From Amycolatopsis anabasis (GTDB lineage Bacteria > Actinomycetota > Actinomycetes > Mycobacteriales > Pseudonocardiaceae), in NCBI RefSeq assembly GCF_009765355.1, contig NZ_VTHK01000007.1, positions 62,001-126,000 on the forward strand: a stretch of DNA of 64,000 nt, given 5' to 3'. The notes under the pieces were generated by a model, which had not been told where the DNA came from, made no database searches, and saw only the letters and a program-made list of their open reading frames with translations. Position 1 is the stretch's first letter; each line of letters begins with the position of its first letter. This document shows positions 25,948-34,408 of this stretch, piece after piece. Position numbers and translations under genes: made by a program.

Positions 25948-26206
25948 GGGCCGCGATCACCGAAGCCAGCCCGGCCGGCGAGGCGTCGTCGAAGATCGCC
26001 AACAGCAGCTCCGCCTGCAGGTCGTCGGCCGCCTCGGTGCCGGCCGGACCGTGTTCCTCGACCAGCCGTTGCAGCACCTCCACGGCGCGCAGCGAGTCAC
26101 CACCGCATTCGAAGAAGTCGTCGTGCGCGGTCAACGGCGCGCGCACGAGCACCTCCCCCATCACCTTGCCGATGGTGGCGCGGAGGTCAGCTGACTGATC
26201 TCGCAT
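25937..26206 (-). CDS. Peptidyl/acyl carrier protein
   Basis: 89 residues with the carrier motif FFECGGDSLRAVEVL, which is of the NRPS peptidyl-carrier type (GGDS) and so differs from the LGLDS ACP near 18 kb. The ATG at 26206 follows a GGGGATGAG stretch. The frame is open further upstream but nothing recognisable is added. It immediately precedes, and overlaps with, an acyl ligase gene, its likely loading enzyme. The carrier may deliver a thioester to the free-standing condensation enzyme. Confidence 0.88.
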   Translation of the reverse strand: MRDQSADLRATIGKVMGEVLVRAPLTAHDDFFECGGDSLRAVEVLQRLVEEHGPAGTEAADDLQAELLLAIFDDASPAGLASVIAAHAN

Positions 26207-26255
26207 CTCATCCCCATTTCGTCTGTCCGGTCCGGACGAATCCGGAAACTCCGGA

Positions 26256-27176
26256 TCACTTCGCGAACGCTTCCCGCAGCGCCGCACCGGCGAGGTCCTC
26301 CAACTGCCGGGCGGCGGGCAGGATCCCGGACAGCCCGAAGACTCCGTGGAACAATCCGTTCACCCGGTGCACGGCCACCGGAACCCCGGCCTCGGCCAGG
26401 CGCGCACCGTAGGCTTCGCCCTCCTCGCGCAGCGGATCGTGTTCGGCCGTGAGAATCGCCGCCGGGGGCAGCCCGGCCAGGCTGGGCGACCGCAGCGGCG
26501 AGGCGTAGGGCTGTTCGCCCTGCGCGGTGTCGGCCAGGTACTGCTCGGCGAACCAGCGCATATGGGTGCGCGTGAGGTAGTAGCCCTCGGCGTGGTTGTC
26601 GCGCGGCGCCAGGCAGTCGGTCACCGGGTAGATCAGCAGCTGGAAGCCGATCGGCGGGCCGCCGCGATCCCGGGCCAGCAGGGTGGTGACCGTGGCGAGC
26701 GTGCCCCCGGCGCTGTCCCCGGCGACCGCGAGCCGGTGCGGGTCGCCACCGAGTTCGGTCGCGCGCGCACTCACCCAGCACACCGCCCGGTAGGCGTCCT
26801 GCACCGCCGCCGGGTACCGGTGTTCCGGTGCACGCCGGTAGTCGACCGCGACGACCAGTGCGCCGGCCTCGTTGGCGAGCAGGCGGCACACCCCGTCGTG
26901 GGTGTCCAGGTCGCAGAGCACGAATCCGCCGCCGTGGAAGTAGACGATCACCGGTAACGCGGCTTCTCCGGCGACGGGCCGGTAGATCCGGACCGCGAGA
27001 TCCGGCTCGCCGGGCACGACGTCGTCCCGGACCGCGGCCACCGGCTGACCGGGCGGGAACCGGGCCCGCGCGTGGATGCGCCGGGCCTCCCCGGCATCGG
27101 TGACCTCGCCACCGACATCGGGGTAGGCCGCCGACATGACGCGCATCACCGCGGCCGTATACGCTTTGAGAACCAT
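26256..27176 (-). CDS. Alpha/beta hydrolase of the hormone-sensitive lipase family
   Basis: 306 residues. The oxyanion motif HGGGF (81-85) and nucleophile Ser155 in GDSAGG are present, with the Asp and His of the triad near the C-terminus (AEHDPLREEG and GLFHGVFGL). No signal peptide is seen. It is the first gene of the minus-strand carrier/sugar operon, divergent from the aldehyde dehydrogenase gene across 205 bases. It may be an esterase or carrier-editing hydrolase, or may remove a protecting group. Function beyond the fold is not determinable. Confidence 0.87.
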   Translation of the reverse strand: MVLKAYTAAVMRVMSAAYPDVGGEVTDAGEARRIHARARFPPGQPVAAVRDDVVPGEPDLAVRIYRPVAGEAALPVIVYFHGGGFVLCDLDTHDGVCRLLANEAGALVVAVDYRRAPEHRYPAAVQDAYRAVCWVSARATELGGDPHRLAVAGDSAGGTLATVTTLLARDRGGPPIGFQLLIYPVTDCLAPRDNHAEGYYLTRTHMRWFAEQYLADTAQGEQPYASPLRSPSLAGLPPAAILTAEHDPLREEGEAYGARLAEAGVPVAVHRVNGLFHGVFGLSGILPAARQLEDLAGAALREAFAK

Positions 27177-27381
27177 TGTGCAGCCTCCGTCTACAAAGGA
27201 CGGCGAAGTCGTAGTAACTCAACGATCGCAACACTCTTCACGCTGAACAAGGCCCCGGTGAGCGCGCCATGAGCCTGGCCGCGTGGGCATGCCGGAACGA
27301 CCAGTTCCCCCGCGAACGAGCACGCGGCAGGCTGGCGGCGGTGCCGTGTCCGCCCGAGTCCGGCACCGCCAGGAGCGGCCG

Positions 27382-28761
27382 ATGAACGAGCGCGACACCA
27401 GCCAAGAGCGGATCGGCGTGGAGGATCCGGCGACCGGGGCGGTCTTCGCCGAGGTGCCGGTGTGCTCACCAGCCGAACTCGACCGGACGGCCGGGGCGGC
27501 CGCCGCGGCCGCCCCGGGCTGGGCACGACTGTCCCTTCAGGACCGGCGGAAAGCACTCCTCGCCTGCGGCCGGACGCTGGCCGCACACCGGGACGAGCTC
27601 GCCGGACTGCTCACCCGGGAACAGGGAAAGCCGCTTCGCGGCGCCCTCGGCGAGATCGGCCTGGCCGCGGACTGGTTCGGCCACACCGCTGAACTCGGCC
27701 TCGAACCGGAACGGCTGGTCGACGAACCGGGCGCCGAAATCACGCTGGAGCGGGTGCCGCACGGGGTGGTGGCCGCCCTCGCCCCGTTCAACTTCCCCAT
27801 CATTCTCGCGGTCACCAAGCTGGCCCCCGCGTTGCTGGCGGGGAACACCGCGATCCTCAAACCGTCCCCGCTCACCCCGTTGTCGAGCCTGCGGATGGTC
27901 GAGCTGCTGCGCGAGGTCCTGCCGCCGGGGGTGCTCGCCGCGGTCACCGGCGGCGCCGGGCCGGGCGCGGCGCTGTGCGCCCATCCCGCGGTCCGGCTCA
28001 TCTCGTTCACCGGTTCCATCCCGGTGGGACGGGAGATCGCCCGGCACGCGGCCGCCGAGTTCAAACGGGTCGTCCTCGAACTCGGCGGCAACGATCCGGC
28101 CATCGTCCTTCCCGGCGCCGATGTCGACGGGATCGCCGATGCGCTGTTCGACCGCGCGCTGGAGAACAGCGGTCAGTTCTGCGCGGCCATCAAACGGATC
28201 TACGTCTCCCACGCGCAACGGGCCGATCTGGTGGACGCCTTGGCGGCACGCGCGAGGAACACCGTGGTCGGCCCCGGCGCCGAACCGGCGACCGATCTCG
28301 GGCCGCTGGCCGGCCGCGCGCAACGGGACCGGGTGCACGAACTGGTCACCGAGGCACGGCGAGCCGGCGCGCGGGTGGTCACCGGCGGGCGGCTGCCCGC
28401 CGGGCCCGGGTACTTCTACCCGCCGACCGTGGTCACCGATCTGCCCGAGGGCACTCGCCTGGAAACGACCGAACAGTTCGGCCCGGTCATCCCCGTGCTC
28501 GGTTACTCCACTGTGGACGAAGCCGTCGCGCGGGCGAACGCCACCGAGTTCGGCCTCGGCGCCTCGGTCTGGGGCGACGAGCGGAACGCCCGTGGGGTCG
28601 CCGACGCCCTCGACTGCGGGACGGTCTGGATCAACACCCACGGCGACCTCCGGCCCACCGTGCCCTTCGGTGGCGCCCGGTGTTCCGGAACCGGCGTCGA
28701 ATACGGCTACTGGGGGCTGCTGGAGTACACCCGGATCAAGGTGCGCAACGTCCGCGGTTGA
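27382..28761 (+). CDS. NAD(P)-dependent aldehyde dehydrogenase
   Basis: 459 residues of the ALDH superfamily, with cofactor region APFNFPI and KPSPLTPLS, catalytic Glu in LELGGNDPA and nucleophile Cys267 in SGQFCAAIK. The chosen ATG has an AGGAGCGG ribosome site, and the family N-terminus (DPATGAVFAEVPV) follows at once. The frame is open upstream but that part has no family similarity. It is a lone plus-strand gene between two minus-strand operons, closed by a perfect hairpin. A speculative link is disposal of the 2-aminoadipate semialdehyde expected from the hydrazinoacetate-forming step. It could equally act in enediyne tailoring. Confidence 0.9.
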   Translation: MNERDTSQERIGVEDPATGAVFAEVPVCSPAELDRTAGAAAAAAPGWARLSLQDRRKALLACGRTLAAHRDELAGLLTREQGKPLRGALGEIGLAADWFGHTAELGLEPERLVDEPGAEITLERVPHGVVAALAPFNFPIILAVTKLAPALLAGNTAILKPSPLTPLSSLRMVELLREVLPPGVLAAVTGGAGPGAALCAHPAVRLISFTGSIPVGREIARHAAAEFKRVVLELGGNDPAIVLPGADVDGIADALFDRALENSGQFCAAIKRIYVSHAQRADLVDALAARARNTVVGPGAEPATDLGPLAGRAQRDRVHELVTEARRAGARVVTGGRLPAGPGYFYPPTVVTDLPEGTRLETTEQFGPVIPVLGYSTVDEAVARANATEFGLGASVWGDERNARGVADALDCGTVWINTHGDLRPTVPFGGARCSGTGVEYGYWGLLEYTRIKVRNVRG

Positions 28762-28772
28762 GGAAACCGGAG

Positions 28773-28814
28773 GAGAACGCGCCGGTCGTGGAGGGGTACG
28801 ACCGGCGCGTTCTC
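28773..28814. terminator. Bidirectional hairpin terminator
   Basis: A perfect 17-bp stem (28773-28789 with 28798-28814, GAGAACGCGCCGGTCGT) and an 8-base loop sit exactly between the convergent aldehyde dehydrogenase and methyltransferase genes. There is no T tract, as is common in actinobacteria. Confidence 0.85.
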
Positions 28815-28821
28815 GCCGGGG

Positions 28822-29838
28822 TCAACCGCGCTTGCGGGCGATGACCAGCGCGTTGCCCGGCGCGCTGCGAATCGGCACGAACCGGGTGTCGGTCAGGCCC
28901 ACCTTGGTGAACCAGTTGCGCACCTCGTCGCCCTGGTAGGTGCGCTGCCCGGCCGCGCTGAACATGGACAGCGCCATCAGCGAACCGTAGGTGTAGCCGA
29001 CCTTGCCGAGTTTCGGCGACGGGAACTGGTCGAGCAGCACCACCGTGCCGCCCGGTTCGACGGTCTCGTACACGCGCCGCATCAGCTCCAGGTTCTCCGC
29101 CTCGCTCTTGGAGTGGATGATGTTGAACAGCAGCACCACGTCGGCCGGATCGAGCTCGTCGGTGAAGAAGTCACCGGCACGGAACTTCACCCGATCCTGC
29201 ATGCCGTGTTCGGCGACGGTGGTGGTCACGATCTTTTCGACCTGCGGCACGTCGAACACCACGGCGCCCAGGCGCCGGTACCGGCGGCAGAACGCGATGC
29301 TGTACAGCCCGTGGCCGCCGCCGAGGTCGAGCAGCCGCCGGGCCGAGCGGTTGATCTTGACCCGCCGGAGCACCTCGTCGATGTTCATCTGGGCCAGCGA
29401 GACCATGCCGTTCTGGAAGATCTTCCAGTCGCCGCCGAACCACACCGGCCGGACACCGCGGCCGTCCCGGAGCTGCGATTCGAGGTGTTCCCAGTCCCGG
29501 AAGACGATCTTCTCGAAGTACGGAACGCCGAGTTTGACGGTCTCGCGCAACCGGCTGGTCATCGCCGTGTTCTCGTACCGCCCGTGCTGCTCGCGCACGT
29601 AGCCGAGGCAGTTCAGGGCGTCCAGCAGCAGGGCCATCCCGCCCGGGTGGATACCGGTCTCCTCGGCCAGCACCGCCGGCGTCTTCGGGGAAACGTTCAG
29701 CGAATCGAAGATGCCGTTGCGGAAGGCGATGCAGACCGCGCGGAAACCCCACGCCGAAAGGAAATCCGTCATGAACGCCGGGACCGGGCGCATCGGGGGC
29801 GGGACGAGGCGGTCCCGGAGCTGGCTCAGCAAGGTCAT
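28822..29838 (-). CDS. O-methyltransferase (dimerising plant-type family)
   Basis: 338 residues. An N-terminal winged-helix dimerisation domain (LAEETGIHPGGMALLLDALNC) is followed by a class I SAM-binding domain with LLDLGGGHGLYSIAF and the acidic AGDFFTDELDPADVVLLFNIIHS region. This architecture is typical of polyketide and hydroxyl O-methyltransferases. It lies 47 bases downstream of the DegT aminotransferase and probably ends the sugar operon that starts at 32.9 kb. It could methylate a sugar or an enediyne hydroxyl. The substrate is unknown. Confidence 0.88.
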   Translation of the reverse strand: MTLLSQLRDRLVPPPMRPVPAFMTDFLSAWGFRAVCIAFRNGIFDSLNVSPKTPAVLAEETGIHPGGMALLLDALNCLGYVREQHGRYENTAMTSRLRETVKLGVPYFEKIVFRDWEHLESQLRDGRGVRPVWFGGDWKIFQNGMVSLAQMNIDEVLRRVKINRSARRLLDLGGGHGLYSIAFCRRYRRLGAVVFDVPQVEKIVTTTVAEHGMQDRVKFRAGDFFTDELDPADVVLLFNIIHSKSEAENLELMRRVYETVEPGGTVVLLDQFPSPKLGKVGYTYGSLMALSMFSAAGQRTYQGDEVRNWFTKVGLTDTRFVPIRSAPGNALVIARKRG

Positions 29839-29885
29839 GGTTCCTCCGTAGTGTCGGCTTTCCCAGGAAGCGGATGGTGACCGGA

Positions 29886-31046
29886 TCAGGCCGCGGCGCG
29901 GACGCGGTCGCGCAGCGCCCGGGCGACGAGCAGGACGTCGTCATCGGACATCCGGCCGTGCAGGGGAAGGGACAGCAGGCGCCCGGAGATCCGGTCGGTC
30001 ACCGGCAGCTCGCGATGCGCCGAGGCGAAGTTGTCGCGGTAGAAGGAGAATCGATGGGTTGGCGGGTAGTGCATCGAGGTCTGCACCCCTGCGCGGGCGA
30101 GTGCGTCGCGGACCGCGTCCCGGTCGGCGCTCGCGGGGAGCAGCACCGCCATCAGGTGGTGTGCCGAATCGCCGGTCCGTCCGGCGAACGGGATGCCGAG
30201 CCCGGGAATCCCGGCCAGCGCCTGGTGGTAACGCGCGACGAGCTCGCGGCGACGCGTGCGGTCCGCGCTCAGCTTGCGCAACTGCACCCGGCCGAGGGCG
30301 GCGGTGATCTCGTTCGGGCGGTAGTTCAGCCCGAGCCCGGCGACGTCGTACCCGGCCTGGCCGGACTGGCCCGACTGCGCGCGCTGCCAGGTGGAGGTGG
30401 TCATCCAGTGCGACCGCATGAGCCGGATCCGCTCCAGCACCTCCGGATCCCGGGCCACCACCATCCCGCCTTCGGCGGTGGTGACGTTCTTGGTCGCGAA
30501 GAAGCTGAAACACCCCAGCGCGCCGAACGTGCCGAGCATGCCGCCGTTCGCGCGGACCCGCGGCGCGTGCGCCGCGTCCTCGATCAGCGCGATCCCGTGG
30601 TCCGCCGCGACGGTCCGCAGGGCTTCGACGTCGGCGGCGTGGCCGCCGTAGTGCATCGCGACGATCGCCTTCGTCCGCCCGGTCACCAGCCGGTCGGCAT
30701 CGGCCGGATCGATGGTCGGCTCGAGTTCGGAGCGCACGTCCGCGAAGACCGGGGTGGCCCCGAGCATCGCGGTCACCGCGGCCGAAGCCACGAAGGTGAG
30801 CGCGGGGACGATGACCTCGTCGCCGGGCCGGAGGTCGAGGTTCATCATCGCCAGATGCAGTGCCGCGGTGCCGCTGTTGACCGCGACCGCGTCCGGTACG
30901 TCCAGTGCCGCGGCGAACTCCCGTTCGAAGTCCCGGGTGCGCGGCCCGGCCGAGAGCCAGCGCGAACGCAGCACCTCGGTCACCGCCTCGATCTCCGGTT
31001 CACCGATCGTGTTGTCCGCGAAGGCCACCTGCCATTGCGGCGTCAT
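29886..31046 (-). CDS. DegT/DnrJ/EryC1-family sugar aminotransferase
   Basis: 386 residues of PLP fold type I. The cofactor lysine is Lys186 in FFATKNVTTAEGG; AVNSGTAALHLAM and EDAAHAPRV are the other family signatures. These enzymes transaminate nucleotide-linked keto-sugars with glutamate. Together with the UDP-glucose dehydrogenase and decarboxylase/epimerase it should give a UDP-4-amino-4-deoxy-pentose. It overlaps the glycosyltransferase gene upstream (ATGA). Confidence 0.93.
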   Translation of the reverse strand: MTPQWQVAFADNTIGEPEIEAVTEVLRSRWLSAGPRTRDFEREFAAALDVPDAVAVNSGTAALHLAMMNLDLRPGDEVIVPALTFVASAAVTAMLGATPVFADVRSELEPTIDPADADRLVTGRTKAIVAMHYGGHAADVEALRTVAADHGIALIEDAAHAPRVRANGGMLGTFGALGCFSFFATKNVTTAEGGMVVARDPEVLERIRLMRSHWMTTSTWQRAQSGQSGQAGYDVAGLGLNYRPNEITAALGRVQLRKLSADRTRRRELVARYHQALAGIPGLGIPFAGRTGDSAHHLMAVLLPASADRDAVRDALARAGVQTSMHYPPTHRFSFYRDNFASAHRELPVTDRISGRLLSLPLHGRMSDDDVLLVARALRDRVRAAA

Positions 31047-32125
31047 GCGCGTCCCCCTGTCCGGGCTCGTTCGGCGCTCTGGTAACCGGTTTCGACCTCG
31101 GCGGCGACCTTGTCCCAGCCGAACTCGTCTGCCGCGCGGGCCTTTCCGGCGCGGCCCATGGCCGTTCTGGTCTCGTGGTCGGTCAGCAGGGCGATCAACG
31201 CCGCCGCGACCGGTTCGGGACGGGCCGGCACCACCAGCCCGTCGATCTGGTCGCGGACGACCTCCCGCGCCCCGGGATACTCGCCGGTCACCACCGGTTT
31301 CGCGCAGGCCCAGGCTTCGGCGAAGACGAGCGGGAAGACGTCGGCGCTGGTCGGCAGGCAGAGCAGCGCGCACGCGGCGAGCGCGTCGTGCTTGGTTTGC
31401 TCGTCCACCATGCCGAGGTCGAGCACCCGCGGATCGGCGTGGGCGCGGAAGGTTTCCGCGGCGTCGGCGTCACCGTCCGGTCCGAGGAAGACGAACGAGA
31501 CACCGGGCAAGCGGCGCCACACCAGCCGGGTGGCCCGCAACAAGGTCCGGTATCCCTTGAAGGCCACCCGCCGTCCGGCGAAGAGCACCAGCTCGCCGGT
31601 CAACCCGTAACGGCGGCGGAATCCGCCGGGGTCGGGGTGACCGGCGAGGTCCGCGGCGTGGGGGATCCGCCGGATGCGGTCGGCCGGAATCCCGATCCCG
31701 CGAACGCCCTCGGCCTCCGCCTCGTTGAGCGTGAACAGGACGTCGGCGGCCTCGCAGAGCGCGGCCGCGCGGCGCGGTTCGGGCCAGACGCGGGACGCCG
31801 AGGCCGGGGTCAGGGCGAACGCGGCGCCGTGGTGCCGCGCCAGCCGCCAGGCCAGGTCGACGAGATCCGGTTTGGCGAGATCGAAGGCGTGCACGACGTC
31901 GGGCCGCCAGCCGGGCAGGCCACGGCGCAGTTCCGCTTCCGACGAGAATCGCGGGCATCCCGCGGGAGTTTCCCGGATCCAGCCGAGGCTGTCGGTCAGG
32001 ATGACGACCCGGTGTCCCCGCGCCGAAAGCTGTTCCAGGGTCCGCCAGGCCATCCGTTCGGCGCCGGCGAGCACTTCCCGGTACCCGCCGAACACGACCA
32101 GGATGTTGCGCGTCCGCCCGGTCAC
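31043..32125 (-). CDS. GT4-type glycosyltransferase
   Basis: 360 residues with a GT-B fold. The C-terminal donor-binding E-x7-E segment reads CLPTSADVFPLVFAEAW, and VLFAGRRVAFKGYRTLL is the usual linker strand. It starts with a GTG overlapping the nucleotidyltransferase stop and is coupled to the aminotransferase gene. GT4 enzymes are retaining and mostly use UDP or GDP sugars, whereas most enediyne glycosyltransferases are of the GT1 (CalG/SgcA6) kind. It may therefore attach the aminopentose made by this operon, but a different acceptor cannot be ruled out. Confidence 0.87.
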   Translation of the reverse strand: MTGRTRNILVVFGGYREVLAGAERMAWRTLEQLSARGHRVVILTDSLGWIRETPAGCPRFSSEAELRRGLPGWRPDVVHAFDLAKPDLVDLAWRLARHHGAAFALTPASASRVWPEPRRAAALCEAADVLFTLNEAEAEGVRGIGIPADRIRRIPHAADLAGHPDPGGFRRRYGLTGELVLFAGRRVAFKGYRTLLRATRLVWRRLPGVSFVFLGPDGDADAAETFRAHADPRVLDLGMVDEQTKHDALAACALLCLPTSADVFPLVFAEAWACAKPVVTGEYPGAREVVRDQIDGLVVPARPEPVAAALIALLTDHETRTAMGRAGKARAADEFGWDKVAAEVETGYQSAERARTGGRA

Positions 32126-32949
32126 GCGCGGGCCTCGCTCCGGTCGAGCAGGACGCCGACGTCCAGGCCCGCGGCCAGATCGTCGAGCCCGGCGCCCGGC
32201 GCCCCGTCGGCGGGCTGGTCGCGCCCGGTCGCCGGGTCCGGTCCCAGGTAGCGGTCCGGATCCGCCTCGAAGGCCTTGCGCGCCTCGTCGTACCGCAGCG
32301 GGGTCCCGATGTCGTGCCAGGCCCCGGAGAATCCGTAGCCGTGGACCGGTTCATCGTGCCGGATCAGGGCGTTGATCAGATCGGGCATATCGGCCGGGCC
32401 GCCGCGCGGAATGTACTTCCGCGCGGCCGGGCTGACCGCGTAGATGCCCGAGGACACGTTGAGATCGAAGGTGGGTTTCTCCAGGACTTCCCGGATCCGC
32501 CCGTCGATCACCCGCACCAGACCGACCCCGGCGGACAGCCTGCGCCGGACGAACGCGACGGTCAGCAGGCTCTGCCTTGCCTGGTGCCGGCGCAGGAGAT
32601 CGCCGAAGTCGATGGTGGTCAGGATGTCCCCGTTCATCACCACGGCCGGCGTGTCCCAGTTCTCGGTGAGCAGCAACGGCGCCGCCGTGCCGAGTGGACG
32701 TTCGTCGACGCTGTACTCGATGGACAGTCCCAGGGCGGCACCCGAGCCGAACTCCGCGCGGATCATCTCTCCCAGATGGGAGACGCACAGCGTCACACGG
32801 TCGAATCCGAAGGCCCGAAGCCGGCGCAGGATGATCTCCAGGATCGCGTACCGGCCGAGCCGGATGAGCGCCTTCGGCTGATCCGCGGTGTGGGGCAGCA
32901 GGCGAGTTCCCTTTCCTCCCACCAAGAGGATGGCATGCACGATCGTCAC
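32122..32949 (-). CDS. Nucleotide-sugar pyrophosphorylase (NDP-sugar synthase)
   Basis: 275 residues of the glucose-1-phosphate nucleotidyltransferase/mannose-1-phosphate guanylyltransferase family. It shows the signature VGGKGTRLLPHTADQPKALI, MNGDILT as metal site and EKPTFDLNVSSGIYA. It charges a sugar-1-phosphate with a nucleotide, so it could supply the UDP-sugar for the aminopentose route. The start is a GTG. It is the first gene of a coupled operon (nucleotidyltransferase, glycosyltransferase, aminotransferase, then methyltransferase). Confidence 0.88.
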   Translation of the reverse strand: MTIVHAILLVGGKGTRLLPHTADQPKALIRLGRYAILEIILRRLRAFGFDRVTLCVSHLGEMIRAEFGSGAALGLSIEYSVDERPLGTAAPLLLTENWDTPAVVMNGDILTTIDFGDLLRRHQARQSLLTVAFVRRRLSAGVGLVRVIDGRIREVLEKPTFDLNVSSGIYAVSPAARKYIPRGGPADMPDLINALIRHDEPVHGYGFSGAWHDIGTPLRYDEARKAFEADPDRYLGPDPATGRDQPADGAPGAGLDDLAAGLDVGVLLDRSEARA

Positions 32950-33080
32950 CCCGATAACTGGACAATGTTGTCTGCCTCATTCCGTTTCAGCCTATCGACG
33001 GCGGAGAAAGGCACGAAGTCCACAAACGGCCGGTCGGGTGCCCTAGCCGAATGTCCAGCTCCGGATCGGCTCAGCGCATG

Positions 33081-33134
33081 AGAAAACCCTGAATGGCCGG
33101 ACCGGAAACGAGTTCCGGACCGGACCATTCAGGG
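33081..33134 (-). terminator. Rho-independent terminator of the apoprotein gene
   Basis: Arms 33113-33134 and 33087-33107 form a roughly 20-bp stem (a few mismatches, 5-base loop). On the minus strand the stem is followed by TTTTCT (33081-33086). It lies 18 bases after the apoprotein stop, so the apoprotein mRNA probably ends here, separate from the sugar operon downstream. Confidence 0.8.
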
Positions 33135-33152
33135 CAGGAGAAAGCTGGGTTC

Positions 33153-33608
33153 TCAGCCGCCGAAGCCGAGTGCCACCGGACTCGCGAACACCGACGAGTC
33201 CGCGATGCTGCCCGAGCGGAGCGAGCATCCCGGCGTGGCCGTGCAGTCGACCTTTCCGGCCGGCGAACCGTCCACCGGGCTGACCCCGTCGAACGCCGCG
33301 CGAACCGTGACCGTGGTCGAGAAACCACCGGCGGAGTCGGTGGTCACCACCGATCTGTCCGCGAAGTCGCAGCTCACCGCCGGCCAGTCACCCGGCCCGC
33401 ACTGCATGGCTCCGACCTGGTCACCGGCCGCGAACCCCTGGCCGGTGACCGTTACCGACTGCCCGTCGTGCAGCCCGGTCGACGGGGAGACCGTGATTTC
33501 CGGTGTCGCCGCGGAAGCGGGCGCGGCGGCGAGCAGGACCACCCCGGCGCCGGCGGCGAAAACCGCGGCCAGCCGGCGAACCATTCCAACACCGTGTTCA
33601 GTCGACAT
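33153..33608 (-). CDS. Secreted neocarzinostatin-family enediyne apoprotein
   Basis: 151 residues. A Sec signal peptide (RR, hydrophobic core, APASA|A) is predicted to be cleaved after Ala33, leaving a 118-residue mature protein. It matches the neocarzinostatin/C-1027/macromomycin apoprotein fold: TVSPSTGLHDGQSVTVTGQGF near the mature N-terminus, and four cysteines as two close pairs (Cys70/Cys80 and Cys122/Cys128; mature 37/47 and 89/95). The first pair has the same spacing as I recall for neocarzinostatin. Apoproteins bind, stabilise and carry the chromophore outside the cell and help protect the producer. I chose the ATG at 33608 because AGGAAAAG precedes it. The gene has its own terminator. 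Confidence 0.9.
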   Translation of the reverse strand: MSTEHGVGMVRRLAAVFAAGAGVVLLAAAPASAATPEITVSPSTGLHDGQSVTVTGQGFAAGDQVGAMQCGPGDWPAVSCDFADRSVVTTDSAGGFSTTVTVRAAFDGVSPVDGSPAGKVDCTATPGCSLRSGSIADSSVFASPVALGFGG

Positions 33609-33693
33609 CGCTTTTCCTGACCTCCAGATCGTGGGGTTAGGGGAATTCACGAAAGCGCAAGCAGGTAATACCGATTGCTAATACTGACTTTCT

Positions 33694-33710
33694 AGTCCTA
33701 GATCAGGACT
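33694..33710. promoter_or_regulatory. Palindrome in the apoprotein upstream region (possible operator)
   Basis: AGTCCT-AGATC-AGGACT is a 6-bp inverted repeat with a 5-base centre, in an unusually A+T-rich stretch between the LuxR regulator stop and the apoprotein start. It also lies near two TAATAC direct copies (33667-33687). It could be an operator for a cluster regulator or the end hairpin of the LuxR mRNA. Confidence 0.35.
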
Positions 33711-33760
33711 TTACGTAGCCAAGGTTAGCTTCTCGGAGGGTGGACGGTCAAGATCTGCGA

Positions 33761-34408
33761 TTACCCGCCGACGCCGCGTGCCGAGCCCAGCGCGGCCTCG
33801 TCGACCAGCAGGCCCCACTGACCGGCGAGCGCGATGGCCTCGTGCCGGTTCCGCGCCCCCATGCGCCGGTAGATGTCGGAAAGCCGCCGGAAGATCTCCC
33901 GCTGGGAATAGCCCTCGGCACGGGCGAGCTGAACGACCGAACCGCCACTGGCGAGCACCCGCAGCCAGTGGACCTCGCGGGAAAGCAGCGGGGTGCCGCG
34001 CGGCCGTTCCGCGGATGTCTTGGCCAGCGCCTGCGCGACCGCGGTGGGCAGCCTGGTGTGTCCGGCCATCGCCGAGCGCACCGCGTCCACGATCTCGTCC
34101 GGGCTCGATCCCCAGCCGACGGCGGCGTGCGCGCCGGCGCGCAGCGCGCGCAGGAAGGCGGACAGCTCGGCGGACGGCAGCACCGCCACGACCACCAGAT
34201 CGGGGAACTCGTCGAGGAGTGCCCGGATCCGTTCCGCCTCGTCGGCGGAGTGCAGGGTCACCAGGACGGCGTCGGCCGGTTTCTGGCGCAGCCATGCCTC
34301 GGGTCGCTCCGGTTTGACCACTTCGAAACCGCCGTCCTCCAGGATCGCGGCTAGCCCGGCGCGGAAAGCCGGAATGCGGTCGACGACTACCGCGACGCCT
34401 GCGGGCAT
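33761..34408 (-). CDS. LuxR/NarL-type regulator with non-canonical receiver
   Basis: 215 residues. The C-terminal helix-turn-helix (LLSREVHWLRVLASGGSVVQ onward) is of the NarL type. The N-terminal receiver-like domain keeps one early acidic residue (VVVDRIPAF) but has Thr where the phospho-accepting Asp should be (DAVLVTLHSAD). It is therefore probably a phosphorylation-independent regulator. It lies directly upstream of the apoprotein gene on the same strand and divergent from the BtrH-like gene, so it is a good candidate for local control. Confidence 0.8.
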   Translation of the reverse strand: MPAGVAVVVDRIPAFRAGLAAILEDGGFEVVKPERPEAWLRQKPADAVLVTLHSADEAERIRALLDEFPDLVVVAVLPSAELSAFLRALRAGAHAAVGWGSSPDEIVDAVRSAMAGHTRLPTAVAQALAKTSAERPRGTPLLSREVHWLRVLASGGSVVQLARAEGYSQREIFRRLSDIYRRMGARNRHEAIALAGQWGLLVDEAALGSARGVGG

